Below are positions 16,129-27,382 of a DNA stretch of 44,946 nt, one piece after another. How positions within the stretch are numbered: the stretch's first letter is position 1; each line of letters starts with the position of its first letter. The notes under the pieces were generated by a model. It did not search any database, was not told the DNA's origin, and saw nothing but the letters and a program-made list of their open reading frames with translations. The translations under genes and the position numbers were made by a program. The DNA is from an uncultured Oscillospiraceae bacterium (GTDB lineage Bacteria; Bacillota; Clostridia; Oscillospirales; Oscillospiraceae): NCBI GenBank assembly GCA_944385665.1, contig CALWYB010000017.1:1-44946 (forward strand), read 5' to 3'.

Positions 16129-16566
16129 TCATTTAAACTTCTGACTCTGGGCCACCGCCAGCTCGTCGCACCGGTTGTTATACGGATTCGACGCATGGCC
16201 CTTGACCCAGTGGAAGTTGACGGTGTGATACTCGCACAGCTCCAGCAGCTGCTGCCACAGGTCCGGGTTGAGGGCGGGCTTTTTATCCCCCTTCACCCAG
16301 CCCCGGGCGCGCCAACCCTTGGCCCAGCCCTTCTCCAGGGCATCGATGACGTACTTGGAGTCGGAGTAGAGCTCCACCACGCAGGGCTCCTTCAAGGCCC
16401 GCAGGGCGGAGATGACTCCGGTGAGCTCCATGCGGTTGTTGGTGGTCTGGGGGTCGCCCCCGGACAGCTCCTTTTTGTGGGGGCCGTACATCAAAATCGC
16501 GCCCCAGCCGCCGGGGCCGGGGTTGCCGGAGCAGGCTCCGTCGGTGTAGATGGTGACTGTTTTCAT
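16129..16566 (-). CDS. rnhA: Ribonuclease HI (145 aa)
   Basis: Cleaves the RNA strand of RNA-DNA hybrids. The catalytic carboxylates are in place: D9 ([16 protein letters not shown]), E47 (NNRMELTG), D69 (YSDSKYVID) and D134 (NRCDELA), with H124 in the flexible loop [13 protein letters not shown]. The basic handle region [17 protein letters not shown] is present, as in E. coli-type RNase HI. The length is usual for the family. AAGGAG precedes the ATG by about 7 nt. It lies upstream of the glyS promoter and downstream of the SHOCT pair, all on the minus strand. Confidence 0.95.
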   Translation of the reverse strand: MKTVTIYTDGACSGNPGPGGWGAILMYGPHKKELSGGDPQTTNNRMELTGVISALRALKEPCVVELYSDSKYVIDALEKGWAKGWRARGWVKGDKKPALNPDLWQQLLELCEYHTVNFHWVKGHASNPYNNRCDELAVAQSQKFK

Positions 16567-16620
16567 TCATTTCTCCTTGGGAGAGAGTGATTTTTGCACG
16601 ATTTGTGCAGGGGAAACGAT

Positions 16621-16648
16621 GTTACTTTGCCCGCGGCGGCAAAGTAAC
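16621..16648. repeat. Single hairpin of the mosaic family between SHOCT gene and rnhA
   Basis: GTTACTTTGCC (16621-16631) pairs with GGCAAAGTAAC (16638-16648). The stem matches those closing the arms at 12041 and 33264, while the loop here is their reverse complement. No arms or core accompany it. Confidence 0.85.
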
Positions 16649-16661
16649 AATCGCTCCTAAT

Positions 16662-17084
16662 TTACTGCCCCTTAAACAGCTTTTTCTTGCGCTGCTCGTA
16701 CTCCGCGTTGTCCATCAGTCCCGCCTCTTTCAGGCTCCGGAGCTGCTCCAGCCGCTCCTGCACGCTGGGTGCTTGGGAGGGAATGTGGTCGTGGAGCTCC
16801 TGTTTGCTGCGGACTGTTTTTTTCTCGGGAATCTTGTTTCGGATGCGGGACACAGCCTCCTCCACGCTGTCATCCAGCTTGGAGGCATTCTTGGGCGCAA
16901 GGGCCTTCCGGGCGCCGTTTACGATCAGAAACACGGCAACCAGCGTCCACACAGCACCAAGGGCAGCGGATGTAGACATCATCGTCCCAAAACCAACGAT
17001 CAGAAGGATCACGCCCCAAATCACCAAGATCCAGTTTTTTCCCTGGACCCCATTGGGACGGTAGGTCATACGGCGTCTTTGCAT
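16662..17084 (-). CDS. SHOCT-domain membrane protein, paralogue 1 (140 aa)
   Basis: Function unknown. Two hydrophobic helices at about residues 17-55 (NWILVIWGVILLIVGF and GAVWTLVAVFLIVNGA) are followed by a charged linker. A C-terminal SHOCT motif (ERLEQLRSLKEAGLMDNAEYEQRKKKL) is the short domain often found at the end of membrane-associated proteins. ATG 17084 has AAGGAGG 7 nt upstream; a TTG start at 17105 would be inside that site. It shares the N-terminal RRR(M/V)TYRP opening and the overall layout with the next gene, so the two are tandem paralogues. Spacing is 17 nt, indicating an operon. Confidence 0.82.
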   Translation of the reverse strand: MQRRRMTYRPNGVQGKNWILVIWGVILLIVGFGTMMSTSAALGAVWTLVAVFLIVNGARKALAPKNASKLDDSVEEAVSRIRNKIPEKKTVRSKQELHDHIPSQAPSVQERLEQLRSLKEAGLMDNAEYEQRKKKLFKGQ

Positions 17085-17101
17085 CGGATTGTCCTCCTTA
17101 C

Positions 17102-17497
17102 TCAAAGCCCCTTCAAAATCTCCTGCCGCTTCTTGTCGTACTCCTCCTGAGTGAGCAGCCCGGCCTCTTTCAGCTCCTTGAGCTGCTCCAGCCGCCCCTT
17201 TGCGTCCAGGGCGGTGGAGGGAACGTGGTCGTGGGTCTCGGAGGCAGGGGAGGAGGGAGCCCGGCGGGGCTCCTCGTCCTCCTCAATGGTGATCTGGGGA
17301 CCGGCATAGCCCTTGCCGAAGGCCTGATAGGCGTTCATGGCGGTGATGCCCACGGCCATCAGCGTCCAAAGGATGCCGAAGGGGCCAAACACGGGGATGA
17401 CCATAAACAGGCCGATGAGCACAAACACCACGCCAACAACTACCCCAAAGGCCCCCTGGGCCTTGCTGGGGCGGTAAGTCACACGACGTCTTTTCAC
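17102..17497 (-). CDS. SHOCT-domain membrane protein, paralogue 2 (131 aa)
   Basis: Function unknown. It starts MKRRRVTYRPSKAQGAFG, then has two hydrophobic segments (VVVGVVFVLIGLFMVIPVFG and ILWTLMAVGITAMNAYQAF), an acidic linker (IEEDEEPRR) and the C-terminal SHOCT motif GRLEQLKELKEAGLLTQEEY. The start is GTG at 17497 with GGAGG about 8 nt upstream. The same opening, helices, HDHVPS/HDHIPS linker motif and SHOCT tail occur in the neighbouring 140-residue protein. It sits 39 nt after gyrA on the same strand and may be co-transcribed with it. Confidence 0.82.
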   Translation of the reverse strand: MKRRRVTYRPSKAQGAFGVVVGVVFVLIGLFMVIPVFGPFGILWTLMAVGITAMNAYQAFGKGYAGPQITIEEDEEPRRAPSSPASETHDHVPSTALDAKGRLEQLKELKEAGLLTQEEYDKKRQEILKGL

Positions 17498-17536
17498 GGG
17501 ACAAACCTCCTTTTTTCAGAGGGGACCTGTGGTCCC

Positions 17537-20101
<2,565 letters not shown>

Positions 20102-20149
20102 CTATCGTTTCCTCCTTGAAGGATGGCTGAAAAACAGGGACAACGGACC

Positions 20150-22102
20150 TTAGAAGTCCAGGTTCACCGCTTTCTTGGCATTCTCCTGAATATACTCCCG
20201 TCGGGGCTCCACCTTCTCGCCCATGAGCAGGGTGAAGATTTCGTCCGCCCGCACGGCGTCGTCCAGCTCGATGCGCTTGAGGGTACGGCGCTCCGGGTCC
20301 ATGGTGGTCTCCCACAGCTCGTGGGGGTCCATCTCGCCCAGGCCCTTGTAGCGGTTGATAACCACCTTGGCGTTGGGGTTGTCCGCCCGGAGCTCGGCGG
20401 AGATCTTATCCCGCTCCTCGTCGGAGAAGGCCACCCGGGTGGTCTTGCCCCGGGTCAGCTTGTAGAGGGGAGGGACGGCGGCGTACACGTAGCCGTTGTC
20501 GATGAGGGGCCGCATGAAGCGGAAGAAGAAGGTCAGCAGCAGGGTGCGGATGTGGGCGCCGTCCACATCGGCATCGGCCATAATGATGACCTTGTGATAG
20601 CGCAGCTTGTTGAGGTCAAAGTCGTCCCCGATGCCCGCCCCCAGGGCGGTGATGACGGGGGTTAGCTTGTCGTTGCCGTACACCTTGTCAGCCCGGGCCT
20701 TCTCCACGTTGAGCATCTTGCCCCACAGGGGAAGGATGGCCTGGAAGCGGCTGTCCCGGCCCTGGGTGGCCGAGCCGCCGGCGGAGTCACCCTCGACGAT
20801 GTAGATCTCGGTGAGCTCGGGGTTGGCCTCGTTGCAGTCCCGCAGCTTGTCGGGCATGGCCGCGCCGCCCAGGGCGGTCTTTCTCCGGATGGACTCCCGG
20901 GCCTTCCGGGCAGCCTCCCGGGCCCGGTTGGCCATCATGGCCTTCTCCAGGATCAGCTTGCCCACCTTGGGGTTCTCCTCCAGGAAGGTCTCCAGCTTCT
21001 CGGAGACCACGGCGTTGACCAGGGTGCGGATCTCCGCGTTGCCCAGCTTGGCCTTGGTCTGGCCCTCGAACTGGGCCTCGGTGAGCTTCACCGAGATGAC
21101 GCAGGTGAGACCCTCCCGGCAGTCGTCGCCGGACACCTTGTCATCGTTTTTCAAAACGCCAATCTTCCGGCCGTAGGCGTTCAGGGTGTTGGTCAGCGCC
21201 CGGCGGAAGCCCTCCTCGTGCATGCCGCCCTCGGGGGTGTGGACGTTGTTGGCAAAGGAGACCATGACCTCCTGGTAGCCATCGTTATACTGCATGGCGA
21301 TCTCGGCCATGGAGTCCTCCCGGGCACCGGACATGTAGATGACGTCCTCGTGGATGGGGGTCTTGTTCCGGTTGATGAAGGAGACAAACTCCCGGATGCC
21401 GCCCTCGTAGCACATATCGTCCTCTTTTTCCTGGCCGGGGCGCAGGTCCACGGTCTGGATGCGCAGACCGGCGTTGAGAAAGGCCTCCTCCCGCATGCGG
21501 GTGTGGAGGGTGTCGTAGCTGTACTCCAGGGTGTCGAACATCTCCGGGTCGGGCTTGAAGGTGACGGTGGTGCCGGTGTGGTCGGTCTTGCCCACCACCT
21601 TCATCTCCTGGGTGATCTTTCCCCGGGAAAACTTCATCTCATAAATTTCGCCGTTCTTGTGGACCTGGACCTCCAGCCACTCGGACAGGGCGTTGACCAC
21701 GCTGGCGCCCACGCCGTGGAGGCCGCCGGACACCTTGTAGCCGCCGCCGCCGAACTTGCCGCCGGCGTGGAGGACGGTAAAGACCACCTCCAGAGCGGGA
21801 CGGCCGGTCTGGGGCTGGATGTCCACGGGGATACCGCGGCCGTTGTCGGTGACGGTGATGGTGTTGCCGGGATTGATGGTCACCGTGATGTCGGTACAGT
21901 AGCCCGCCAGGGCCTCATCGATGGAGTTATCCACAATTTCGTACACCAGGTGATGAAGTCCCGACTCGCTGGTGGAACCGATGTACATGCCCGGGCGCTT
22001 GCGCACCGCCTCCAGGCCCTCCAGAACCTGGATCTCAGAGCCGCCGTACTCGTGCTCCACCTGGGTGGAATGGAGCTCATGAAGCTCGTTGTTTTCTGCC
22101 AT
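20150..22102 (-). CDS. gyrB: DNA gyrase subunit B (650 aa)
   Basis: ATPase subunit of gyrase. The GHKL ATP site shows [23 protein letters not shown] and [15 protein letters not shown]. The TOPRIM domain has [15 protein letters not shown] and [14 protein letters not shown]. The C-terminus [11 protein letters not shown] is the usual GyrB end. There is no large insertion of the enterobacterial kind. ATG 22102 has GGAGG 7 nt upstream; a longer frame to 22180 lacks homology-like sequence. It lies between remB and gyrA, as in B. subtilis. An imperfect 22-bp inverted repeat sits in the 104-nt leader before it. Confidence 0.97.
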   Translation of the reverse strand: MAENNELHELHSTQVEHEYGGSEIQVLEGLEAVRKRPGMYIGSTSESGLHHLVYEIVDNSIDEALAGYCTDITVTINPGNTITVTDNGRGIPVDIQPQTGRPALEVVFTVLHAGGKFGGGGYKVSGGLHGVGASVVNALSEWLEVQVHKNGEIYEMKFSRGKITQEMKVVGKTDHTGTTVTFKPDPEMFDTLEYSYDTLHTRMREEAFLNAGLRIQTVDLRPGQEKEDDMCYEGGIREFVSFINRNKTPIHEDVIYMSGAREDSMAEIAMQYNDGYQEVMVSFANNVHTPEGGMHEEGFRRALTNTLNAYGRKIGVLKNDDKVSGDDCREGLTCVISVKLTEAQFEGQTKAKLGNAEIRTLVNAVVSEKLETFLEENPKVGKLILEKAMMANRAREAARKARESIRRKTALGGAAMPDKLRDCNEANPELTEIYIVEGDSAGGSATQGRDSRFQAILPLWGKMLNVEKARADKVYGNDKLTPVITALGAGIGDDFDLNKLRYHKVIIMADADVDGAHIRTLLLTFFFRFMRPLIDNGYVYAAVPPLYKLTRGKTTRVAFSDEERDKISAELRADNPNAKVVINRYKGLGEMDPHELWETTMDPERRTLKRIELDDAVRADEIFTLLMGEKVEPRREYIQENAKKAVNLDF

Positions 22103-22133
22103 ATGCTTACCTCCGGTCACGTCGTTGGAAGGG

Positions 22134-22180
22134 TTGAGAGGGGAGGGGAAAGAAGGGACTTCTTCCCTCTCCGCTCTCAA
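22134..22180. repeat. Imperfect 22-bp inverted repeat in the remB-gyrB gap
   Basis: Arms 22134-22155 and 22159-22180 match at 19 of 22 positions, with loop GGA. In the minus-strand transcript it would form a long purine/pyrimidine-biased hairpin about 30 nt before the gyrB ribosome site. It does not match the mosaic family. Confidence 0.7.
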
Positions 22181-22206
22181 CTTTCCGTATTGTTGATAGG
22201 TAGATA

Positions 22207-22470
22207 TTACTCAAAGGAGTTATTTTCCATCCGCCGCAGCAGAGTTGCGGGGGATAATTGAGAGATGTAGACGGTGGGGGGCGCGTTTTCCTCCCCCACC
22301 AGAATGAAGGATCTGGGCAGGTCGTCGCCCAGCCAGACCGCCCGGCCCTCCCGCTCCGCCCGCTCCAGGAACTCCCGGGTCTTATAGGCCCAGCTGGCGT
22401 TGTCCAGGTCGAAGATGCCTAAAATCTGGCGGTAGGGGACCACCACGGATTGTCCGATATGAAGATACAT
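22207..22470 (-). CDS. remB: Extracellular matrix regulator RemB-like protein, DUF370 (87 aa)
   Basis: A DUF370 small DNA-binding-type protein that starts [20 protein letters not shown], the usual family opening. In B. subtilis remB (yaaB) sits between recF and gyrB and with RemA activates matrix and osmoprotection genes. The position here is the same, which supports the call. ATG 22470 has AAAGGAGG 5-6 nt upstream; the longer frame runs into repeat DNA and is rejected. The C-terminal extension [11 protein letters not shown] is unremarkable. The regulatory targets in this organism are not visible. Confidence 0.88.
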   Translation of the reverse strand: MYLHIGQSVVVPYRQILGIFDLDNASWAYKTREFLERAEREGRAVWLGDDLPRSFILVGEENAPPTVYISQLSPATLLRRMENNSFE

Positions 22471-22528
22471 GGAGCCTCCTTTTTCCACATTCACGGCCTG
22501 TTTTGTGGATATGATTTGTTGGGGGAGG

Positions 22529-23391
22529 TTCCGCCCTGCGGGGCGGGGACGGGGTGGGGTGTGCCTTTCTGAGCGATCAGAAAGGCACGAAAGAATCGCC
22601 AAGGGGCTTCCTTCGATGGACACCTCGCCAAAGGCGGGTGTCCATAGGCGTCGCCCCCTGGACCCCCATTTACGGGGGACGCCTTACTGGGGGCCTGGCA
22701 CTTTCGTCCGGCGGGCAAAATCTGAGTGGCTTACTCTCCTTGCCGCCGGGCCACTGGGCCCTGCCCAGTCCAAAATTTAAAAGATTTTGCGCTGAAATTA
22801 CGCCGCCTACACTGGAAAAGCCAGGGCAGCTGGGCAGTCAACCCGGGCGGCCAAAGGCCGCCCCTACACACGGAATCGGCCTTACTTTTTTCACGGATGG
22901 ATGGGGGCAGCTGGTCCGTCATCGCGGGCCGCTGGGACATCGGTCCCTACGGATTGGCTCCCAGCTTTGTGTGTAGGGGCGGATGTCCCCATCCGCCCGC
23001 TCGATCACCGCCGCACCGAACAAGTAGGCAGGCACCAGGCGGAACATGTCCCTTTGCAGGAGCTGATGTCTCATCCGCCCATAACCGTGGACCAGCCGCC
23101 CTGGTTCTGCCGGGGGAGGCGGTGTTCGTATCACGCGGGCATGTCCAAATTCCAACACAGGCAGGGGCCAGTGTCCCCGGGGCAAGAAGGACCAGCCACT
23201 CAAGTTTTGCCCGCCGGGCGTAAGTGCTCAGGAAACAAGAGGGCGTCCCCCGTAATCGGGGGTCCAGGGGGGAGACGTCATGGAGGACCGGGCGGCTCTG
23301 CCGCCGGTCCGATTGCGGCTCCCCCTTGGGATCTTTTTGGTTCCTTTTTGGACAAGCAAAAAGGAACAAACGCCCCTTCCCCAGGGCGGAA
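22529..23391. repeat. Full-length mosaic element (copy E)
   Basis: Fills the 930-nt gap 22471-23400. Left end TTCCGCCCTGCGGGGCGG (22529-22546), hairpin GTGCCTTTCTG...CAGAAAGGCAC (22561-22588), left arm to about 22790, an enlarged centre with several GGGCGGATG-type hairpins (about 22850-23090), right arm about 23110-23335 in inverse order, hairpin GTTCCTTTTTG...CAAAAAGGAAC (23340-23367), degenerate right end CCCAGGGCGGAA (23380-23391). It stops about 10 nt from the stop codon of the next gene. No credible gene is inside. Confidence 0.86.
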
Positions 23392-23400
23392 CCCCAACGT

Positions 23401-23706
23401 TCACTTCAAATCATCAATCACCCTGGGCGACCAAAGATACTTCCAAAACCGCCACCCCAGATAAATCCCAACCAGCAGCGCCACCCCGGGCACGCCGGGG
23501 AAAATCATCAGCTGGGTAAGGGGGGAGACTGTCTGGCTCTCCCAATTCTGTAATCGGACCACCACGGCCACGATGAGAAACAAAATCACAACCACCGGCG
23601 GCAAAAACCGCCAGAACCGGTGCCGGGGCAGGCGGCAGCACAAATACTCTGCCAAAGCGCCCACAAACAGGGGCAGCAGAAAGAAAATTCCGATGACAAT
23701 AGGCAT
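23401..23706 (-). CDS. Small membrane protein of unknown function (101 aa)
   Basis: Not recognised. Three hydrophobic segments are visible: PIVIGIFFLLPLFVGALAEY, FLPPVVVILFLIVAVVV and MIFPGVPGVALLVGIYLGW, with a basic loop RLPRHRFWR between the first two. ATG 23706 has GGAGG 5 nt upstream, a strong site. It begins only 13 nt after recF ends, on the same strand, so it is probably the last gene of the dnaN-yaaA-recF transcript. Repeat copy E begins about 10 nt beyond its stop codon. Confidence 0.75.
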   Translation of the reverse strand: MPIVIGIFFLLPLFVGALAEYLCCRLPRHRFWRFLPPVVVILFLIVAVVVRLQNWESQTVSPLTQLMIFPGVPGVALLVGIYLGWRFWKYLWSPRVIDDLK

Positions 23707-23719
23707 CCCGCCGCCTCCT

Positions 23720-24838
23720 TTACACCAGCCGCTGGGAGAGGATCTCCCCATTCTGAATCTGAAAGCTCTTGCCCCGCTCCAGGCCGTCCAGTTTTTCCGG
23801 CTCGCAGCAGGTGATGAACACCTGGCCGCCCTGAATGCGGTTCAATACAAAGGATTGCCGTTTTCCGTCCAATTCAGACAGCACATCGTCCAGCAGCAGC
23901 ACCGGCCACTCGCCGGTCTCCTGCTGAAAAATCTCCCGCTGGGCCAGCTTCAGGGACAGGGCCGCCGTCCTCGTCTGGCCCTGGGAGCCAAACTGTTTGG
24001 CGCTCTGTCCATCCAGCTCCACCACCAGGTCGTCCTTGTGAGGACCGCTGAGACACTGGCGGCTGTCCAGTTCCGCCCGGCGGTGGCTCTCCTGGTGGCG
24101 CATCAGGCTTTCAAAAATATCCTGCACGCTGCCCAGAGGGTCCTGGACGGTGGACACCGTCTCATACCGCAATCCCAACTGCTCCCGCCCGCCGGAAAAA
24201 TCGGCGTGGATGGCGGGGGCCTGCTCCCCCAGCCGCCGGACAAAGTGGGCCCGGTAGTGGATGATTCGGGCTCCAAACTGGGCCATGCGGAGATTAAAGT
24301 CGTCCAGCGTGTCCAAAAGAGAGGGATTTTCCTGCCAATCCCGCAAAATCCGGGTCTTGTGCTCATAGAGGCGGTGATATTCCGCCAATGCCTGGGCATA
24401 CCTGGGCCGCAGCTGACAGATGGCCCCGTCCAAGAAGCGCCGCCGGGCGGCGGCCCCCTCCCGGATGAGGTAGAGGTCCTCGGGGCAGAAGAGGACGGTG
24501 GTCAGAATCCCCGCCAGCTCCCCGGCGGTTTTCAGCCGCAGCCCGTTGGACCACAGCTGCCGGGTCCTGCCCCGGCAGAGCCTGGCCTCCAGAATGAAGG
24601 TGCGCTCCCGGCTGTCCACCTCCCCCTTGATGTACCCCTGGGGCTGATCCAGCATGATGAGCTCCCGGTCATACCGGGCCCGGTGGGATCGGGCCGAGGA
24701 GAGATAGGCGATGGCCTCCAGCAGATTGGTCTTTCCCTGGGCGTTGTCCCCGTAGATGAGATTCACCCTAGGGTGAAAGGTGGCCTCCACGTGGGCATAG
24801 TTGCGGAAAAAGTCCAGCTCCAGCCGGTTTAACTTCAT
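23720..24838 (-). CDS. recF: DNA replication and repair protein RecF (372 aa)
   Basis: SMC-like ATPase that loads RecA at gaps with RecO and RecR. Walker A is GDNAQGKTN (30-38); the signature region [29 protein letters not shown] and Walker [13 protein letters not shown] are all present. The length matches the family. The start ATG overlaps the yaaA stop by 4 nt (ATGA), so translation is coupled. The order dnaN-yaaA-recF is the conserved origin-proximal order of Firmicutes. Confidence 0.96.
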   Translation of the reverse strand: MKLNRLELDFFRNYAHVEATFHPRVNLIYGDNAQGKTNLLEAIAYLSSARSHRARYDRELIMLDQPQGYIKGEVDSRERTFILEARLCRGRTRQLWSNGLRLKTAGELAGILTTVLFCPEDLYLIREGAAARRRFLDGAICQLRPRYAQALAEYHRLYEHKTRILRDWQENPSLLDTLDDFNLRMAQFGARIIHYRAHFVRRLGEQAPAIHADFSGGREQLGLRYETVSTVQDPLGSVQDIFESLMRHQESHRRAELDSRQCLSGPHKDDLVVELDGQSAKQFGSQGQTRTAALSLKLAQREIFQQETGEWPVLLLDDVLSELDGKRQSFVLNRIQGGQVFITCCEPEKLDGLERGKSFQIQNGEILSQRLV

Positions 24839-25050
24839 TGGACGGTCAGCTCCAGCTGGTCGTCAATGCTGGCCACGTCGCCGGGGCGCATTTTCTTGCC
24901 CCGCATGGTGCAGGTCTCCCCGTTCACCTTGACCCGGCCCTCCTGAATAATCAATTTCGCGTCGCCGCCGGTCTCCACGGCTCCGGCAAATTTCAGCAGA
25001 TCCTGGAGCTTGATGAACTCCGTGCGGATCTGAACCGTTTCTTTTTCCAT
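24835..25050 (-). CDS. yaaA: S4-domain RNA-binding protein YaaA (71 aa)
   Basis: A short S4-like RNA-binding protein. The signature runs [20 protein letters not shown] then [13 protein letters not shown], and continues [16 protein letters not shown]. In Bacilli the homologue sits between dnaN and recF and is linked to ribosome assembly. It overlaps recF by 4 nt. Its ribosome site AGGAG lies just beyond a hairpin module that fills most of the 64-nt gap from dnaN, an unusual insertion inside a conserved operon. Confidence 0.93.
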   Translation of the reverse strand: MEKETVQIRTEFIKLQDLLKFAGAVETGGDAKLIIQEGRVKVNGETCTMRGKKMRPGDVASIDDQLELTVQ

Positions 25051-25072
25051 AGTTACTCCTTCTACTTCAGAG

Positions 25073-25124
25073 GCGAAACGCAGTTTCGCACAAAGTTCTT
25101 TGCTAAGCTTTCTTTCAAGAAAGC
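25073..25124. repeat. Hairpin module inside the dnaN-yaaA operon
   Basis: GCGAAAC-GCA-GTTTCGC (25073-25089) and GCTTTC-TTTCAA-GAAAGC (25107-25124), in minus-strand orientation. The dnaN stop codon TGA (25117-25115) lies in the loop of the second hairpin. Confidence 0.9.
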
Positions 25125-26227
25125 GAGGCTTTCAGCCGCACGGGCAGCACCATGTAAATGAAGTTCTCCTCCCCCTCGGCGGGCAGAATCACACAGGGGG
25201 CCACACTGGAGGAAAATTCCAGGCGCAGTTTCTCCGCCGGGGCGGCCTTCAGGGCGTCCATCAAATACTTGTTGTTGAAGCCGATCTCCAGCCCCTGGCC
25301 GTCGCCCTCCACCGGGCACCGGTCGGCGGCGTCGCCGATGGCGGTTTTTGTGGTAATATCTACCACTCCATCCCCGAACACGCAGCGCAGGGGGCTCTTG
25401 AGCTTCTCACTGATGATCAGAGAGACACGCTCAATGGAGGAGAGGAGGGTGCGGGTGTCGCACTGAATGTGGATGGGGTTGTTGCGGGGGATGGCGTTGC
25501 GGTAGGGGAGGAACTCGCCCTCCAGCCGGCGGCAGACCAGCACGGTGTCTCCGGCCTGGAACAAAATGTGGCGGGCGCCCTGGTTTACCGTAACAGGTCC
25601 CTCTCCGGAGCAGATCTTCTCCACTTCGCTGAGGGCGGAGCCGGGCACCACGAAAGAAAACTGTTCCGATCCTTCAATTTTATCGGCCTTTTCCCGGCGC
25701 AGGGCCAGGCGGTAACCGTCCACGGACACCACAGTCAAATCATTGTGGTCCACCTCGAAGAGGGAACCGGTGTGGACGGGGCGGCTCTCGTTGTCGCTGA
25801 CGGCAAACAGGGTCTGTGCAATCATGGAGCGCAGGGTGGACTGCTCCAGGGTGATGGAGTTCTGCTGGTCCACGGTGGGCAGCTCGGGGAACTCCTCGGG
25901 ATCGGTACCTAAAATATTGAATTCGCTCATGCCGCACTTGATGTTGACCATGTAATCTTTTGAGGTGAAAACCACCACATCATCGGGCATTTTCCGAATA
26001 ATTTCACCAAAAAGCCGGGCAGAAAGCACCAAAGAGCCGGGCTGGCTGATCTCAGCGGGGACGGTGGCCTGGATGCCGGTCTCCAAATTATAGCCGGTGA
26101 GGCGAAGCCGGGTGTCGGCTTCAATCAGAATTCCCTCCATGGCGGGGATGGAGCTTTTCGCTGCAACCGCTCTTGATGCAATGGATACTGCTCCGGTGAG
26201 CAGTGCCTTCTCACAGGAAAATTTCAT
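25115..26227 (-). CDS. dnaN: DNA polymerase III beta subunit, sliding clamp (370 aa)
   Basis: Ring-forming processivity clamp. The protein starts [20 protein letters not shown] and shows the three-domain clamp pattern, with [10 protein letters not shown] in domain III and the near-terminal [10 protein letters not shown] typical of the family. After the usual VRL end come five extra residues KASLS, the last of which are encoded by a dispersed hairpin that also provides the TGA stop. The start has GGAGG-type pairing (AAGGAGGC) upstream. Between it and dnaA lie DnaA boxes and a 0.8-kb repeat, so dnaN probably uses its own promoter. Confidence 0.97.
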   Translation of the reverse strand: MKFSCEKALLTGAVSIASRAVAAKSSIPAMEGILIEADTRLRLTGYNLETGIQATVPAEISQPGSLVLSARLFGEIIRKMPDDVVVFTSKDYMVNIKCGMSEFNILGTDPEEFPELPTVDQQNSITLEQSTLRSMIAQTLFAVSDNESRPVHTGSLFEVDHNDLTVVSVDGYRLALRREKADKIEGSEQFSFVVPGSALSEVEKICSGEGPVTVNQGARHILFQAGDTVLVCRRLEGEFLPYRNAIPRNNPIHIQCDTRTLLSSIERVSLIISEKLKSPLRCVFGDGVVDITTKTAIGDAADRCPVEGDGQGLEIGFNNKYLMDALKAAPAEKLRLEFSSSVAPCVILPAEGEENFIYMVLPVRLKASLS

Positions 26228-26317
26228 GGGTTTGCCTCCTTCGCGTCGCTCCTCCCCGCTCTCTTTTAAGAGAGGAGAGGATTAAATTTCGTAATCGTAG
26301 TCCGTAGGGGGAAAAAA

Positions 26318-26545
26318 TGTGGAAAAACGCCGCCCGCCTTACTCCCCCAACGGAAAGCGCGTCCACAGGGGGTGGGGAAGAATTCCGGGCCCTTTCCACA
26401 GGTAGTGGTGTCCACGGGAGTTTTCCACAACATACACCAAGTTATCCACATTTAAGTGTGGATAACCGGGATGCACTTCGGCCCTGGATTTTTTGTATGA
26501 TGCGGATATGAATTGAATATTTATACGAAAATTATTCAATGATAC
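26318..26545. other. Probable chromosomal replication origin (oriC): DnaA boxes and AT-rich stretch
   Basis: Perfect DnaA boxes TTATCCACA (26442-26450) and TGTGGATAA (26457-26465) form a 10-bp inverted pair with a 6-nt loop. Near-consensus boxes are TTTTCCACA (26421-26429), TGTGGAAAA (26318-26326) and CTTTCCACA (26392-26400). An AT-rich stretch (about 26506-26545) next to them could be the unwinding region. The position between dnaN and dnaA is a standard oriC place in Firmicutes. Confidence 0.82.
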
Positions 26546-26572
26546 TGGAAATGGATGATTCTACTGAGAGTA

Positions 26573-27364
26573 TTCCGCTCTGCGGAGCTGGGATGCGTTG
26601 TAACTTTCTGAACGATCAGAAAGTCACCAATGGCCCAGGCCACTTTCTCTTGCCCCTACGGGGCAATTCACCTTGAGAATCGCTGGGGGACGGCTTCGGT
26701 GAGCACCTACGCGCAGCGGGTGCTCACAGGCGGCCTTCCCTACCCCCTCTGGCCCTTCGGGCCATCTCCCCCTGACAGGGGGAGTCGGCCCCAGACCCCC
26801 TGTTTTACGGGGGTACCCTACTGTGGGACTGGCAGTTTCATCCGGCGGGCAAAATCTGAGTGGCATCCCCCTCTTGCCGCCGGGCCACTGGGCCCTGAAA
26901 ATGCAAAATTTGGTGAACCGGTGCGCTGAAATCACACCGCCTACCTTGGCATAGCCAGGGGAGATGGGCAGTTGCTCCGGGCAGATGGGGGCAGTTGGTC
27001 CGTCATCGCGGGCGGATGGGACATCCGCCCCTACACACAAAATTGGCAGTTTCTCCGTAGGGGCCGGTGTCTCACCGGCCCGCCCGATCCCCGCCGCACC
27101 AAACGAGTAGGCAGGCACCAGGCGGTGTGGGGTAGCGTGTAAATGCCGACAAACTTTGCCAAAACCAGGCCCCAGTGGGCCGGAAAGCGGCGCAGAATCC
27201 ACTCAAATTTTGCCCGCCGAAACATAACTATAAGCCAAAGTGACCCGCTCTCGTAAACGGGGGTCCAGGGGGCAACGCCTATGAACATCCGCCTTTTGGC
27301 GGTGTTCATCGAAGGAAGCCCCCTGGTGCCTTTTTGGTTTCTTTTTGGGCAAGCAAAAAGGAAC
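26573..27364. repeat. Mosaic element between oriC boxes and dnaA (copy F)
   Basis: Left end TTCCGCTCTGCGGAGC (26573-26588), hairpin GTAACTTTCTG...CAGAAAGTCAC (26600-26627, one mismatch), left arm to about 26920, centre with GGGCGGATG...CATCCGCCC and GGGCCGGTG...CACCGGCCC (about 27010-27090) and the border ACCAGGCGGTGT, right arm about 27165-27330, hairpin GTTTCTTTTTG...CAAAAAGGAAC (27337-27364). No right TTCCGCC end is seen. It begins within about 30 nt of the AT-rich part of oriC and ends about 19 nt from the dnaA stop. Confidence 0.86.
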
Positions 27365-27382
27365 ATTCGCTTTACCAGAAGC

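Noticed and set aside
22529-23391. CRISPR array
   Set aside because: The repeats are not short direct repeats with uniform spacers; they are nested inverted blocks, and no cas gene is near.
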